Below, piece after piece: positions 8,314-17,110 of a stretch of 57,846 bases of DNA. The notes beneath the pieces are model-generated. The model did no database searches. It saw only the letters and a program-made list of their open reading frames with translations, and was not told the DNA's origin. The position numbers and the translations under genes were made by a program. This DNA comes from CAZAQV01 sp964487255 (GTDB taxonomy: Bacteria > Myxococcota_A > Polyangia > Polyangiales > CAZAQV01), in the NCBI GenBank assembly GCA_964487255.1, contig CAZAQV010000035.1, positions 1 to 57,846 on the forward strand, in the 5' to 3' direction. How positions within the stretch are numbered: position 1 is the first letter of the stretch; each line of letters begins with the position of its first letter.

Positions 8314-9459
8314 ATGGATTTTCTCACCAGCGCCGATGACTTCATGGCCAGCGCCCGCCAGGATTTGCGCACGGCGAAGGTTCGCGCACTGGTCCAAGCG
8401 ATGACCTTCGAGGGCGATGCTGCCGGGGAACAGTGTGCACAAGCACTCGAAGCCTGCGCAGCGGTCGATCGACGGCTCCTCTTCGATGCCTACAGCCTTG
8501 TGGTCGTAAGCGACCGTTGGATCATCAACCCCCGCCACCTTCGGTCCCGCATCGTACAACGCGAGCGAGATGAAACGCTCGGGATGATGCACCGACTCGA
8601 GCAAGGCGGCGTTTCGGTGCGCGTACTACACCCGTTGGGAAAAGCAGGCGTTCACCTCCCGCTGCGCAATCACAAAAAGCTCGTACTCGCCGACGACGTG
8701 ATCTATCTGGGAGGCATCAACTTCAGCGACCATAACTTTGCTTGGCGCGACATGATGGTGCGCCTCGAAGATGCCGGGCTCGCCCGGTGGCTTGCTGAAG
8801 ATTTCGAACAGGCTTGGGAAGGACAGCCCACGCACCGCGTATATCAAAGCGACGGCTTGCGGCTCGACTCGCTCGCCGGCGTCGGCAATCCGGCGCGCTG
8901 GGCTTTTTTACGTGACATGATCGATGCGGCAACTGAACGCATCGTCGTGCTCAGCCCCTATCTCACCTTTCCGTTCCTCGACTGGCTCGGAGAAGCACAA
9001 AAGCGCGGCGTAGAGGTCACAGTCGTCAGTCCTGCGGGAAACAATAAACAGGCCGTGGCGGACTACCTATGGGGCGAGTGCCAGCGCCTCGGAATCGCGC
9101 TCGAACTTTATCCAGGAATGAGCCATCTCAAAGCCATGCGCATCGACGATGACACGCTCATCGTCGGCTCGAGCAACTTCGATTTCGTCAGCTACGAAGC
9201 GCAAGCCGAGTACGTGCTGACTTGTCATGCTCGCAGGGTATGCGAGGTGTTTGATCACGACATCATGGACGTGGACCGCGCACAAGCCGTGCCGTGCAGC
9301 ATTCGTGTGCCGACGTGGCGCGCCCGCTCGCGCAAAGCAACCCTGCGGATCGCGCGTTCATTTACACGCATAGCCACACACTTTCCGCCCACCTCTTGGG
9401 TCGAAGATTTGCCCCGCCCCCGTAGCGGACAGTCTCACTCCTCCCCCGGCTCCCATTGA
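8314..9459 (+). CDS. Phospholipase D-like (cardiolipin synthase-like) protein
   Basis: This 381-aa protein has two PLD-type half sites. The first is NHKKLVLADDVIYLGGINF (HxK motif); the second is SHLKAMRIDDDTLIVGSSNF (HxK with D and GSxNxD-like strand). Catalytic His and Lys are present in both halves, so it should be active. PLD superfamily members transfer phosphatidyl or cleave phosphodiester bonds; cardiolipin synthesis is the usual bacterial role. No N-terminal membrane helices are seen, unlike ClsA, and the basic C-terminus could bind membrane. It sits between two glycosyltransferase genes, so a role in envelope lipid metabolism or sugar-lipid transfer is an inference. Confidence 0.8.
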   Translation: MDFLTSADDFMASARQDLRTAKVRALVQAMTFEGDAAGEQCAQALEACAAVDRRLLFDAYSLVVVSDRWIINPRHLRSRIVQRERDETLGMMHRLEQGGVSVRVLHPLGKAGVHLPLRNHKKLVLADDVIYLGGINFSDHNFAWRDMMVRLEDAGLARWLAEDFEQAWEGQPTHRVYQSDGLRLDSLAGVGNPARWAFLRDMIDAATERIVVLSPYLTFPFLDWLGEAQKRGVEVTVVSPAGNNKQAVADYLWGECQRLGIALELYPGMSHLKAMRIDDDTLIVGSSNFDFVSYEAQAEYVLTCHARRVCEVFDHDIMDVDRAQAVPCSIRVPTWRARSRKATLRIARSFTRIATHFPPTSWVEDLPRPRSGQSHSSPGSH

Positions 9460-9478
9460 GACTACGGGACGCAGTATC

Positions 9479-10615
9479 ATGAAGCTTTTGATGGTCACTC
9501 CCAACTTTCCGCCCGCGATAGGGGGCGTACAGAACTACGCCGAAGCCATGGCGCTGGCAATGCACAACCAAGTTGAGCACTTCGCCGTACTAGCGGAGAA
9601 GCCTTCGGCCGCCGACCTTCCGCAGTCCGCAAAGGAGTACGACCGGCGCTACGACTTCGAGGTTCGACGCGTCCCAGACCCTGGCGACAACTTCGCTCTA
9701 TCTGCGGCACTCCCACTCAAGACGTGGCTTTTGCGAGAGCATTTTGACGCCATTTTTGCGACGCACTGGTCCGCTGCGTTTTGTGCGCGCCTGGCCACGC
9801 GGGGCAATATCCCCGTGGGCTGCGCCGTACACGGAAAAGAAGTCCATATCGACCCGCTTCGTCGGGTGCCCGCTTTGCGTCGTGGTTACCGCTATGCACG
9901 AAAGTCGGCCATTCATAACTCGGTGCTGTTTCCCGTGAGCCAGTATACGGCAGCGACGGTACGCCAGCACTTTCCAAGGCACGGTCCCATTCAAGTCGTT
10001 GGCAACGGCGTCGACACGAGCATCTACCACCCGCTTGAAGCGAGTGAACGAAAAGCTCGAGCTGGGCGACCCATCGTATTGACCGTCGGGCGTTTGGTAG
10101 CGCGAAAAGGCGTCGACAACGTGTTGCGCGCGCTCGCGATGCTCGAATCGGTTCCCTTCGAGTATTGGGTTGTCGGTGATGGGCCCGCGCGCGCGGGCCT
10201 TGAGCAACTCAGCACCGAACTGGGTCTGGCAGAGCGCGTGAAGTTTTTCGGCTCGGTTGCCCACGAGGATCTCGTCGGTTTTTACAACGACAGCGATGTA
10301 TTCGTGATGACCCCACGCGACATCAATGGTGACGTCGAAGGCTTCGGACTCGTGTTCTTGGAGGCCGCCGCTTGCGGTAAGCCCGTGATCGGCTCGCGTT
10401 CGGGAGGCGTGCCTGACGCCGTCCAAGACGAGCGCAACGGCTACCTCGTCACCCCGGACGCGCCCGAAGAGCTATGCGAACGGCTGCAAGAGCTACTCAC
10501 GGACAACGACCGACGCCGCGCTTTTGGCCAATTGGGCATCGAACACGCACGGGCAAACTCTTGGGAGCACGCGGCGGCTCAAATCCTCCAGACACTCGAG
10601 AGCGAATGTGTTTGA
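9479..10615 (+). CDS. GT4-type glycosyltransferase
   Basis: This 378-aa protein begins MKLLMVTPNFPPAIGGVQNY, the classic GT4 glycine loop. It continues with VVGNGVDTSIYHP, TVGRLVARKGVDNVLRAL and the donor-site block EGFGLVFLEAAACGKPVIGS (E-x7-E). Probably a mannosyl- or related transferase at the cytoplasmic membrane face. It starts 19 nt after the PLD-like gene. The stop overlaps the GTG start of the next glycosyltransferase by 8 nt, so the three plus-strand genes form one transcription unit. Confidence 0.88.
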   Translation: MKLLMVTPNFPPAIGGVQNYAEAMALAMHNQVEHFAVLAEKPSAADLPQSAKEYDRRYDFEVRRVPDPGDNFALSAALPLKTWLLREHFDAIFATHWSAAFCARLATRGNIPVGCAVHGKEVHIDPLRRVPALRRGYRYARKSAIHNSVLFPVSQYTAATVRQHFPRHGPIQVVGNGVDTSIYHPLEASERKARAGRPIVLTVGRLVARKGVDNVLRALAMLESVPFEYWVVGDGPARAGLEQLSTELGLAERVKFFGSVAHEDLVGFYNDSDVFVMTPRDINGDVEGFGLVFLEAAACGKPVIGSRSGGVPDAVQDERNGYLVTPDAPEELCERLQELLTDNDRRRAFGQLGIEHARANSWEHAAAQILQTLESECV

Positions 10616-11780
10616 ACGCATCATCTTGACCTGTAACTACTCGCCCTGGTCGCATTATAGCGGCGGCGGCCAGCGTTCGACGCACGCGCTCGGCAGTGCG
10701 CTCTCGGAGCTTGGCTACGAAGTCGATGTCGTCTTCACCAAAGCCCTCACCGAGTCGATCGACGTGCCGCAATCTCTACCCTACACACTGCATTGGGCCG
10801 CATTTGCCGGCTTTCGAAGTGACGGCAAGAACCCGCTTCGTGCAGCGAACGCGCTCGCGGTCGCTCGTGTGGTCGGGCGCATACTGCGGGACGGCCAAAA
10901 AACCGTCGTCAATGCGCAAGGCGAGGAAGGCGCGCTCGCGCCACGACAATGTCAACGCTACAATGCTGGCTTCGTGCAGACACCACGCTATCCGAAGTTC
11001 GCCGACCCGCTCGGCGGCAAGCTCGGGGGACGCCTTTGGTTACGCCCCAAATTCATCGCGCTCGGCCACGCCCTTCGCCACGCCGATCGCATTTGTCCCA
11101 CGAGCAAAGCGAGCGCCGAGGACCTCATTCGGCATTACGAACTTCGTCGCGATCGCATCGAGGTGATCCCGAACGGGATAGCAGACGCCTTCGTACACTG
11201 CACACGCCGCAGCGATGCCAAGGACGGGCCCTTGGTATACTTCGGCAGGCTGTCTGCGACCAAAGGGGTCCATGACCTCGTCGACGCGTGGCTGGGCATC
11301 GAACGCCCCCGCCCTCTTTGGATCGGCGGTGTGGGTCCTGAAAAGGAGGCGCTTCGCACCAAGATCGAAGCGGCGGGACGTGCCGACCAAGTGCGCTGGC
11401 TCGGTTGGTGCTCGGCGGCACAAATGGCGGAGGTTCTCTGCCAGGCTGGAGCAGCCGTTTTGCCCTCACACGAAGAAAGCTTCGGCAACACGATGGTGGA
11501 AGCGATGGCGGCAGGCGCTCCCCTGATCACAACCCGGGTCGGCTCGATCCCTGAGGTCGTCGGCCACGAGACGCATGCCATGCTGCTCCCCGCCCGCGAC
11601 GTCACCGCTATCAGAGCGGCGCTGCACGAACTCGAAGCCCACCCCGACGCTTTCGAGCAGCGCGCCCGTGAGGCGAGCCGGTTCGCGCGTCAAGTCTACA
11701 GTTGGCGCGCGACCGCGCAACAGTACGTGCAGATCTACAAGGTCATTTTACGCGACAAAGAAAGAGCTGCTCGTCTTTGA
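10608..11780 (+). CDS. GT4-type glycosyltransferase
   Basis: This 390-aa protein uses GTG 10608, inside the end of the previous gene. From here it reads VFERIILTCNYSPWSHYSGG, a normal GT4 opening; the upstream frame to 10524 is a shadow of the preceding gene. Donor-binding motifs are VYFGRLSATKGVHDLVDAWL and ESFGNTMVEAMAAGAPLITT (E-x7-E). The preceding gene and this one are probably translationally coupled. Its last 38 nt overlap, tail to tail, the minus-strand methyltransferase ending at 11743. Sugar specificity cannot be told. Confidence 0.85.
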   Translation: MFERIILTCNYSPWSHYSGGGQRSTHALGSALSELGYEVDVVFTKALTESIDVPQSLPYTLHWAAFAGFRSDGKNPLRAANALAVARVVGRILRDGQKTVVNAQGEEGALAPRQCQRYNAGFVQTPRYPKFADPLGGKLGGRLWLRPKFIALGHALRHADRICPTSKASAEDLIRHYELRRDRIEVIPNGIADAFVHCTRRSDAKDGPLVYFGRLSATKGVHDLVDAWLGIERPRPLWIGGVGPEKEALRTKIEAAGRADQVRWLGWCSAAQMAEVLCQAGAAVLPSHEESFGNTMVEAMAAGAPLITTRVGSIPEVVGHETHAMLLPARDVTAIRAALHELEAHPDAFEQRAREASRFARQVYSWRATAQQYVQIYKVILRDKERAARL

Positions 11781-12471
11781 AGCGCATGCGTTGCTCCTGC
11801 TCACCTGTGACCAATTCGGGTGCACGCACTGTTCGCACATCGAACCCTTGCGCGGCGAGTCGATCCGCGAAGTCCTCGCCATAGGCGCGCACGTGATCCC
11901 ACTGCCCGAAGAGCTTCGCGCGCTCCGCCGGCTCGGTCACACTCGGGTCATCAAATGTGGTCTCCGCAATGACCGGCACCAGAATCGTCGCCCATCCGGT
12001 CGGACGCAGCACGCGCGACAGTTCGCGCATCGCCTTTTCGTCTTCTTGAATGTGCTCAAGCACGTGACTGCAATGCACGATATCGAAGCTGTCGGTGTCA
12101 AACTCAAGCGCCGTCAGGTCCATCTGGTAGTCGGCGTTCGGGTCTTGAAGGTCGAGTGTGGCGTAGTCGAGTTGCGGCATGGTGCGAAAGATGGCTTCGA
12201 ATGCCGGTTCCGGCCCGACGTGCAACATGCGCTTGGGTCGGTCGTCGAACAGGTCGGTCCTCGACTGAAAATAGTGCCAAGTAAAGCGGTGCCGCTCGAC
12301 TGCGCCACACACGGGACACTGCGCATCCTTGCGTTTAACGTGCCCGTAGGGCTTGAAAAAGGAAAGCGACGACTCGCACACCGGACAGTAGCGGCGCTTG
12401 CCTCGAAAGAGCACGCGACGAGCGCGTCGTCCCAATGACGAAACGCGTTTTGGTGGTCGAAACTTGGGCAT
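11743..12471 (-). CDS. Class I SAM methyltransferase with N-terminal zinc-ribbon
   Basis: A 242-aa protein with a cysteine-rich N-terminus (YCPVCES at about 28-34 and QCPVCGAVERHR at about 53-64) that looks like a metal ribbon. A class I methyltransferase fold follows (MLHVGPEPAFEAIFR, YATLDLQDPNADY, DIVHCSHVLEHIQEDEKAMR). This architecture recurs in polysaccharide loci, so methylation of a sugar or lipid-linked intermediate is a reasonable guess. It is 54 bp downstream of another methyltransferase and overlaps the end of the convergent glycosyltransferase by 38 nt. Confidence 0.82.
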   Translation of the reverse strand: MPKFRPPKRVSSLGRRARRVLFRGKRRYCPVCESSLSFFKPYGHVKRKDAQCPVCGAVERHRFTWHYFQSRTDLFDDRPKRMLHVGPEPAFEAIFRTMPQLDYATLDLQDPNADYQMDLTALEFDTDSFDIVHCSHVLEHIQEDEKAMRELSRVLRPTGWATILVPVIAETTFDDPSVTEPAERAKLFGQWDHVRAYGEDFADRLAAQGFDVRTVRAPELVTGEQEQRMRFKDEQLFLCRVK

Positions 12472-12525
12472 CTGGCGGGAACGTTAGCACGCCGTCCGGG
12501 CCCCGCTACGGTGAAGCGGGACTTC

Positions 12526-13185
12526 CTACAATGCTTCAAGGCGCAGCAAAAACTGGTATGCCGTGTAACGGTTGAGTAGTGGCACCCAACGCAAAACAGG
12601 CGCGAGTTTTTCATTAATCCCGAGGGGCCGGTCGGTAATGCGATGGTTGATGCGCTGTTCGGCAATGCGCAACTCGGCGTCGTCGACGAGCTGTCGGATG
12701 TCCCGCTCGGCAAAGAAGCGTAGATGGGTACGGTCGAAGATACCGCGCTCCTGGTACTGCCAGCTTCGCTGAAACAGGGCCCAGAACACGGATAGGTGGG
12801 CCACGTTCGGTAAGCTGACGATGATTGAACCGCCTTCGCTCAGTCGCTCGCGCAATCCGAGCAACGCCTGCCACGGGTCAACGAGGTGCTCAAGCACGTC
12901 ACCGCAGATGATGACATCAAAACGAAGACCTTCGTCCGCGAGCCTGGCGAGCGCTTCGCGCACATCCCCGATCTCAACGCGGTCGAGTCTCGTCCGTGCC
13001 TCTTCGGCCATGTCGGTATCGAGTTCGATGCCGGTAACGCGCCCGCCGGGGTTTTGAACCTGGAGCGCTGCGCCGAGCGCTCCGTTGGCGCAGCCTACGT
13101 CGAGGAGTGTTCGCCACCCATCCGGCACCAGGGCTGCCAAATCAGGTCGCGCGCCGACATACGCGGGGTTAAATCGTTCACTCAT
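12526..13185 (-). CDS. Class I SAM-dependent methyltransferase
   Basis: This 219-aa protein starts at ATG 13185, which overlaps the flippase stop by 4 nt (ATGA), the usual coupling in this operon. A longer frame to 13425 is a shadow of the flippase. Motif I is LLDVGCANGALGAAL; then TGIELDTDMAEEA and VIICGDVLEHLVDPWQALLG. The tail includes a hydrophobic region (APVLRWVPLLNRYTAYQFLL) seen in methyltransferases linked to lipid-borne glycans. It probably modifies the capsule or O-antigen made by the surrounding genes. Confidence 0.83.
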   Translation of the reverse strand: MSERFNPAYVGARPDLAALVPDGWRTLLDVGCANGALGAALQVQNPGGRVTGIELDTDMAEEARTRLDRVEIGDVREALARLADEGLRFDVIICGDVLEHLVDPWQALLGLRERLSEGGSIIVSLPNVAHLSVFWALFQRSWQYQERGIFDRTHLRFFAERDIRQLVDDAELRIAEQRINHRITDRPLGINEKLAPVLRWVPLLNRYTAYQFLLRLEAL

Positions 13186-14762
13186 GAGGTTACTTGCTTG
13201 CGGGTCCATGCTCGTAGCCGACTCCAGCCACCTTGCAAGGTGCCGAACGCCAGAAGAAACAGCACCAGCAAAAGTCCGGCGCCAATCAACGGCGCCAAGG
13301 TCCGGCCAAGAGCGTGCTCGACGAGCCAACTCACAAGGTAGGCCAGTGCGGCCGCCATCGCCGCGTCTCGAAGTGGTGTCAGCGCGCTCCACTGGTAGAT
13401 GTGGTTTCGTCCCGAAACCAGCCACGCCTGCACAGCATGGATCGCGTTGTGGCTGAGGACGCCGACCGCAGAGGCCAGGGCAACGTAACTAAGCGGCGCG
13501 CTCGAAAAGCCAGGTTGTTGGTACGCAAGCGCAAGCAGGCCGGCTTGGATGACGATGCTGATAAGGACGTTGGCAAGCGTCCAGCTCGAACGGCCAAAGC
13601 CGATAACCACCGCCCCGCTGAGCCCGAGCACCCCCGCGGCAAACCACCCAAACAGCAGGATGCGCAGCGCATCGCTGCCCGCCGGAAACTGTTCGCCAAA
13701 GAGCGAAAGCAAGGGCGATGCAAACACGAAGATCGCAAACAGCACAGGCGCTTGCGTCAAAGCAACGAGGTACACCGCACGGCAAAACGACGCGCGAAGT
13801 CGCGCCAGCCACGGAGGCTTCGAAACGGACGGGGCGGCCTGTACGGCTTGCGCACCAATCGAAGACGTCACCGCGATGGCAATCGGGTCAAACGCCTGAC
13901 GAATAGAGCGAAACTGGTTTCCGATCTGAACCAGCACACCGTAAATGCCGACAACGGCAGGGCTCGCCACGGCCGAAAGAAAGAAAATATCGAGCCGCTG
14001 AAAAAACGTGTTGGCGAACTCCGTTCCCCACATGGGCAGCGCGTAGCGAAGCATCGGACGCGGCAAGCCGAACAGCCAGGGACTCGCACGAAAGAGCAAG
14101 GTAAACGCCCACCAGGCTGCAGCCAGCCCTACCAGCTGCGCGACTAGAAAAGCGATCCCGAGGCCATCGGCGCGCCACGGTGTGAAGAAGAGAAGAAGGG
14201 CGACGGCAAAGATGAGCAACGGCACCAGCGTGCCCTTGACCAAGACCTGGACGCCCATTTTGCGACGCCCCATCGTGGCGTGAATCAGCAGCTCACTCAC
14301 CGTATAGATCGGAAGGCTTGCGGCGACCCAACGAAGGGTTCGCAGGTGAGAGGGTCTGATGAACTCGGTGTTGGCGAGGCCAACCGAGGCCGCTAGCGGA
14401 GGCAACGCCCAGCCGAGTGCAGCAGCCGCCAGCAGAGAGGTCGCGAGCACAATCAAGATGGCGGAAAGCACGCCTTCTTTGGAGCGCCCTGGATCGGTCC
14501 GTGGGACCCACCAAAGAAGCGCCTTGTCCAATCCGAGCACAGCGAAGCGTGCGGACAAGAAAAACACAGCCTGAATCGCGACGAACACCCCCCACTGCGT
14601 CTCGCCGTACACCCGCGTGACAACGGCAAGCAGCACAGGGTTGAGTAACTTCAGAACGTAGCCGAGCGCGTTGACGAGCGCACCACGATGGAGATCTGCG
14701 ATATCGACAGCGGATTCGTCCGACGAAGAAAGCTGCGAGCGGCTCGGATCTGGCTCACCCAT
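13182..14762 (-). CDS. Polysaccharide flippase (Wzx/MOP superfamily)
   Basis: This 526-aa integral membrane protein has about 12-14 hydrophobic helices. The opening LHRGALVNALGYVLKLLNPV and the segment LTRVYGETQWGVFVAIQAVF-like region match the MOP/MATE-type Wzx family, which flips undecaprenyl-linked oligosaccharides across the inner membrane. ATG 14762 is preferred over GTG 14771; both overlap the rmlD end (8 or 17 nt). The C-terminus ends in a basic tail (RLRAWTRKQVTS). Its place in the rml operon supports a role in export of a rhamnose-containing glycan. Confidence 0.85.
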   Translation of the reverse strand: MGEPDPSRSQLSSSDESAVDIADLHRGALVNALGYVLKLLNPVLLAVVTRVYGETQWGVFVAIQAVFFLSARFAVLGLDKALLWWVPRTDPGRSKEGVLSAILIVLATSLLAAAALGWALPPLAASVGLANTEFIRPSHLRTLRWVAASLPIYTVSELLIHATMGRRKMGVQVLVKGTLVPLLIFAVALLLFFTPWRADGLGIAFLVAQLVGLAAAWWAFTLLFRASPWLFGLPRPMLRYALPMWGTEFANTFFQRLDIFFLSAVASPAVVGIYGVLVQIGNQFRSIRQAFDPIAIAVTSSIGAQAVQAAPSVSKPPWLARLRASFCRAVYLVALTQAPVLFAIFVFASPLLSLFGEQFPAGSDALRILLFGWFAAGVLGLSGAVVIGFGRSSWTLANVLISIVIQAGLLALAYQQPGFSSAPLSYVALASAVGVLSHNAIHAVQAWLVSGRNHIYQWSALTPLRDAAMAAALAYLVSWLVEHALGRTLAPLIGAGLLLVLFLLAFGTLQGGWSRLRAWTRKQVTS

Positions 14763-15678
14763 CCTGTCCACGTTCTAGACTGATCGACTGTCGCTCTTCG
14801 TTTGCGATACGCGCCAGCACATCGTCCAGCGCCTCTTGCCAGGGTCGCATGCGGATGGGCGGTTCGCAGCCGTCCAGACGGTCGAGCGAAAGCACGCTGC
14901 GCTCAGGTCGCGTGGCAGAGGCGGGGTATGCGCTCGATGCGCAGGGAATCACACGACACTGTAACTTTGCGCGCTCCATGATCGCCACAGCAAACTGATA
15001 CCAGCTCGTCTCTCCCGTGTTGGCGATGTGAAAGGTGCCTTGCGCGCCGCGGTCGAGCAACGCAAGAGTCGCTTGCGCCAAGTCGAGGCAGCTGGTCGGC
15101 CGCCCCACCTGATCCTCCACGACGCGAAGCTCCTCGCGCTCGGTTCCGAGTCGCAGCATCGTGCGAACAAAGTTCTTTCCCCACGGGGCGAAAAGCCAAC
15201 TACTACGAATGATTAGGTGCTCGCACTTCGCGTCACGAACCGCTTGCTCTCCAAGAAGTTTGCTCTGCCCGTAGATATTCAGTGGCCCTGTCTGCCCATC
15301 GACTTGGTAGGGTTCGCTCGCCTCGCCATCGAAGACATAGTCAGTGCTGAAGTGGACCAACTTGGTGTTGGTCCGCATGCAGCGCTCGGCAAGCATGCGC
15401 GGTGCTTCATGGTTGAGCTCGAATGCGCCTTGTCGATTTTCCTCAGCGCCGTCGACATCGGTCCACGCGGCGCAGTTAAGCACGATTGCGACCTCGCTGT
15501 GGATAGCGTTTTCGATATCCTGAAGATCACGAATGTCACAATCTGCCCGCCCAAAGAACGCGAGGTCGTAGCGTTCTGAAATCATGGGAGCCGCTTCAAG
15601 AAAAGCCCGGCCCAGCATACCACCCGCACCGAGCACAACGAGCCGTGGTCGGTGCATGCTGGCACTGCCTTCGATCAT
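14755..15678 (-). CDS. rmlD: dTDP-4-dehydrorhamnose reductase
   Basis: A 307-aa short-chain reductase making dTDP-L-rhamnose, the last step of the pathway. The NAD(P)-binding motif is VVLGAGGMLGRAFLE. The catalytic YxxxK is IYGQSKLLGEQAV, preceded by VHFSTDYVFDG, the RmlD hallmark, and by VLNCAAWTDVDGAE. It starts with ATG overlapping the rmlC stop (ATGA at 15675-15678) and runs into the flippase. All expected active-site residues are visible. Confidence 0.93.
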   Translation of the reverse strand: MIEGSASMHRPRLVVLGAGGMLGRAFLEAAPMISERYDLAFFGRADCDIRDLQDIENAIHSEVAIVLNCAAWTDVDGAEENRQGAFELNHEAPRMLAERCMRTNTKLVHFSTDYVFDGEASEPYQVDGQTGPLNIYGQSKLLGEQAVRDAKCEHLIIRSSWLFAPWGKNFVRTMLRLGTEREELRVVEDQVGRPTSCLDLAQATLALLDRGAQGTFHIANTGETSWYQFAVAIMERAKLQCRVIPCASSAYPASATRPERSVLSLDRLDGCEPPIRMRPWQEALDDVLARIANEERQSISLERGQDG

Positions 15679-16238
15679 GGCGCATCCTCAAAGCGAGGAA
15701 GGCGCGCGGGGTCGATGTCCCGAAGTCGAGGCGCACCAGCGTCTTTTACGGACAGTAGGGGCGCGTCGATGGGCCAGTCGATACCGATGTCGGGGTCGTC
15801 CCAGCGTACAGACAGCTCATCGGCCTTCGAATAGAAATCGGTGCACTTATAAGAAAAAAGCGCCTCGTCGGAGAGCACGCAAAAGCCGTGCGCAAAACCG
15901 GGTGGCACCCAGAGCTGCTCAAGCGTGTCGCTGCTGAGGCGCGCGCCGGCCCACTTACCAAAAGTTGGAGATCCCACTCTGACATCCACCGCCACGTCGA
16001 AAACTTCGCCATTCGCAGCCATCACCAACTTACCTTGCTCATGCGGGTGCTGCAGGTGCAGCCCACGAAGCGTTCCGCGCCCCGAGTACGAAAGGTTGTC
16101 CTGCACAAAAGAGAGCCCGACGCCTGCCTCTCGGTAACGCGCTTCTGAAAACGTCTCGCAAAAAAAACCACGGGTGTCTCGAAAGACCCTCGGACGAATG
16201 AGCAGCACATCCGGAAGCTGGGTCTCAATGATTTCCAC
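15675..16238 (-). CDS. rmlC: dTDP-4-dehydrorhamnose 3,5-epimerase
   Basis: This 187-aa cupin epimerase has the RmlC signatures RGFFCETFSEARYREAG, FVQDNLSYSGRGTLRGLHLQ (with the catalytic His in RGLHLQ), VAVDVRVGSPTFGKW and WVPPGFAHGFCVLSD. It converts dTDP-4-keto-6-deoxyglucose to the L-lyxo form. Translation starts at GTG 16238, which shares one base with the rmlA stop (TAGTG). The length is normal for the family. Confidence 0.93.
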   Translation of the reverse strand: MEIIETQLPDVLLIRPRVFRDTRGFFCETFSEARYREAGVGLSFVQDNLSYSGRGTLRGLHLQHPHEQGKLVMAANGEVFDVAVDVRVGSPTFGKWAGARLSSDTLEQLWVPPGFAHGFCVLSDEALFSYKCTDFYSKADELSVRWDDPDIGIDWPIDAPLLSVKDAGAPRLRDIDPARLPRFEDAP

Positions 16239-17110
16239 TAGCGGTCCACCAAAGCGCGCAAATACTCGCCATAAGACGTCTTTCCGAGGGCGTCAGCAGC
16301 TTCGAGCAGCTTCTGGTCGTCGATCCAGCCGTGGCCGTACGCGATCTCTTCAAGGCAGGCGATGCGAAGTCCCTGGCGCTCTTGAATGGTCTGCACGAAG
16401 TTACTGGCCTGCAATAACGCAGCGGGCTGACCCGTGTCCAGCCACGCAACGCCACGACCAAGGCGCGTGAGTTCGAGCTTTTTGTCGCGCAAATAACTGC
16501 GGTTGAGGTCGGTGATTTCCAGCTCGCCCCGCTTCGAAGGCTTGAGCGCCTTGGCTCGATCGACCACTGTATCGTCGTAAAAATAGAGGCCCGAAATGGC
16601 ATAGTGGCTTTGGGGGTGCTCGGGCTTCTCTTCGATGTCGACCAGCATGCCATCATCACCGAAAACCGCCACGCCGTAACGTTCGGGGTCGGCGACCCAA
16701 TAGCCGAAGACCGTTGCGCCTTCGCACTGTTCGCTCGCCGCAAGCAGGTCACGCTCGAGACCGTGACCATAGAAAATGTTATCGCCGAGCACCAAGGCAC
16801 TCGGCCCTCCCGCAACGAAGTCGGCGCCGATATGAAAGGCCTGCGCCAGCCCTTCGGGCTTGGGCTGCGCGGCGTACTCGACCTGCATGCCCCATTGGCT
16901 GCCATCCCCAAGCAAGCGCTGAAACTGCGCTTGGTCCTCGGGCGTGGTGATGACGAGCACCTCGCGAATCTTGGCCGCCATGAGCGTCGCAAGCGGGTAG
17001 TAGATCATCGGCTTGTCGTAGACGGGTACGAGTTGCTTACTCACCGCCATGGTGATCGGGTGAAGGCGCGTGCCGGCTCCGCCGGCCAGTACGATTCCAC
17101 GACGCTTCAT
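16238..17110 (-). CDS. rmlA: Glucose-1-phosphate thymidylyltransferase
   Basis: This 290-aa nucleotidyltransferase begins with the signature GIVLAGGAGTRLHPIT and SKQLVPVYDKPMIYYP, and keeps LVLGDNIFYGHG and AWLDTGQPAALLQASNFV. It makes dTDP-glucose, the first rhamnose precursor. The length matches the short RmlA type. It overlaps rmlB by 4 nt (ATGA) and rmlC by 1 nt, so the four rml genes are one unit in the order B-A-C-D. Confidence 0.94.
   Translation of the reverse strand: MKRRGIVLAGGAGTRLHPITMAVSKQLVPVYDKPMIYYPLATLMAAKIREVLVITTPEDQAQFQRLLGDGSQWGMQVEYAAQPKPEGLAQAFHIGADFVAGGPSALVLGDNIFYGHGLERDLLAASEQCEGATVFGYWVADPERYGVAVFGDDGMLVDIEEKPEHPQSHYAISGLYFYDDTVVDRAKALKPSKRGELEITDLNRSYLRDKKLELTRLGRGVAWLDTGQPAALLQASNFVQTIQERQGLRIACLEEIAYGHGWIDDQKLLEAADALGKTSYGEYLRALVDR

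Noticed and set aside
13233..14147. 304-codon plus-strand frame opposite the flippase
   Set aside because: Highly basic, low-complexity shadow of a membrane protein.
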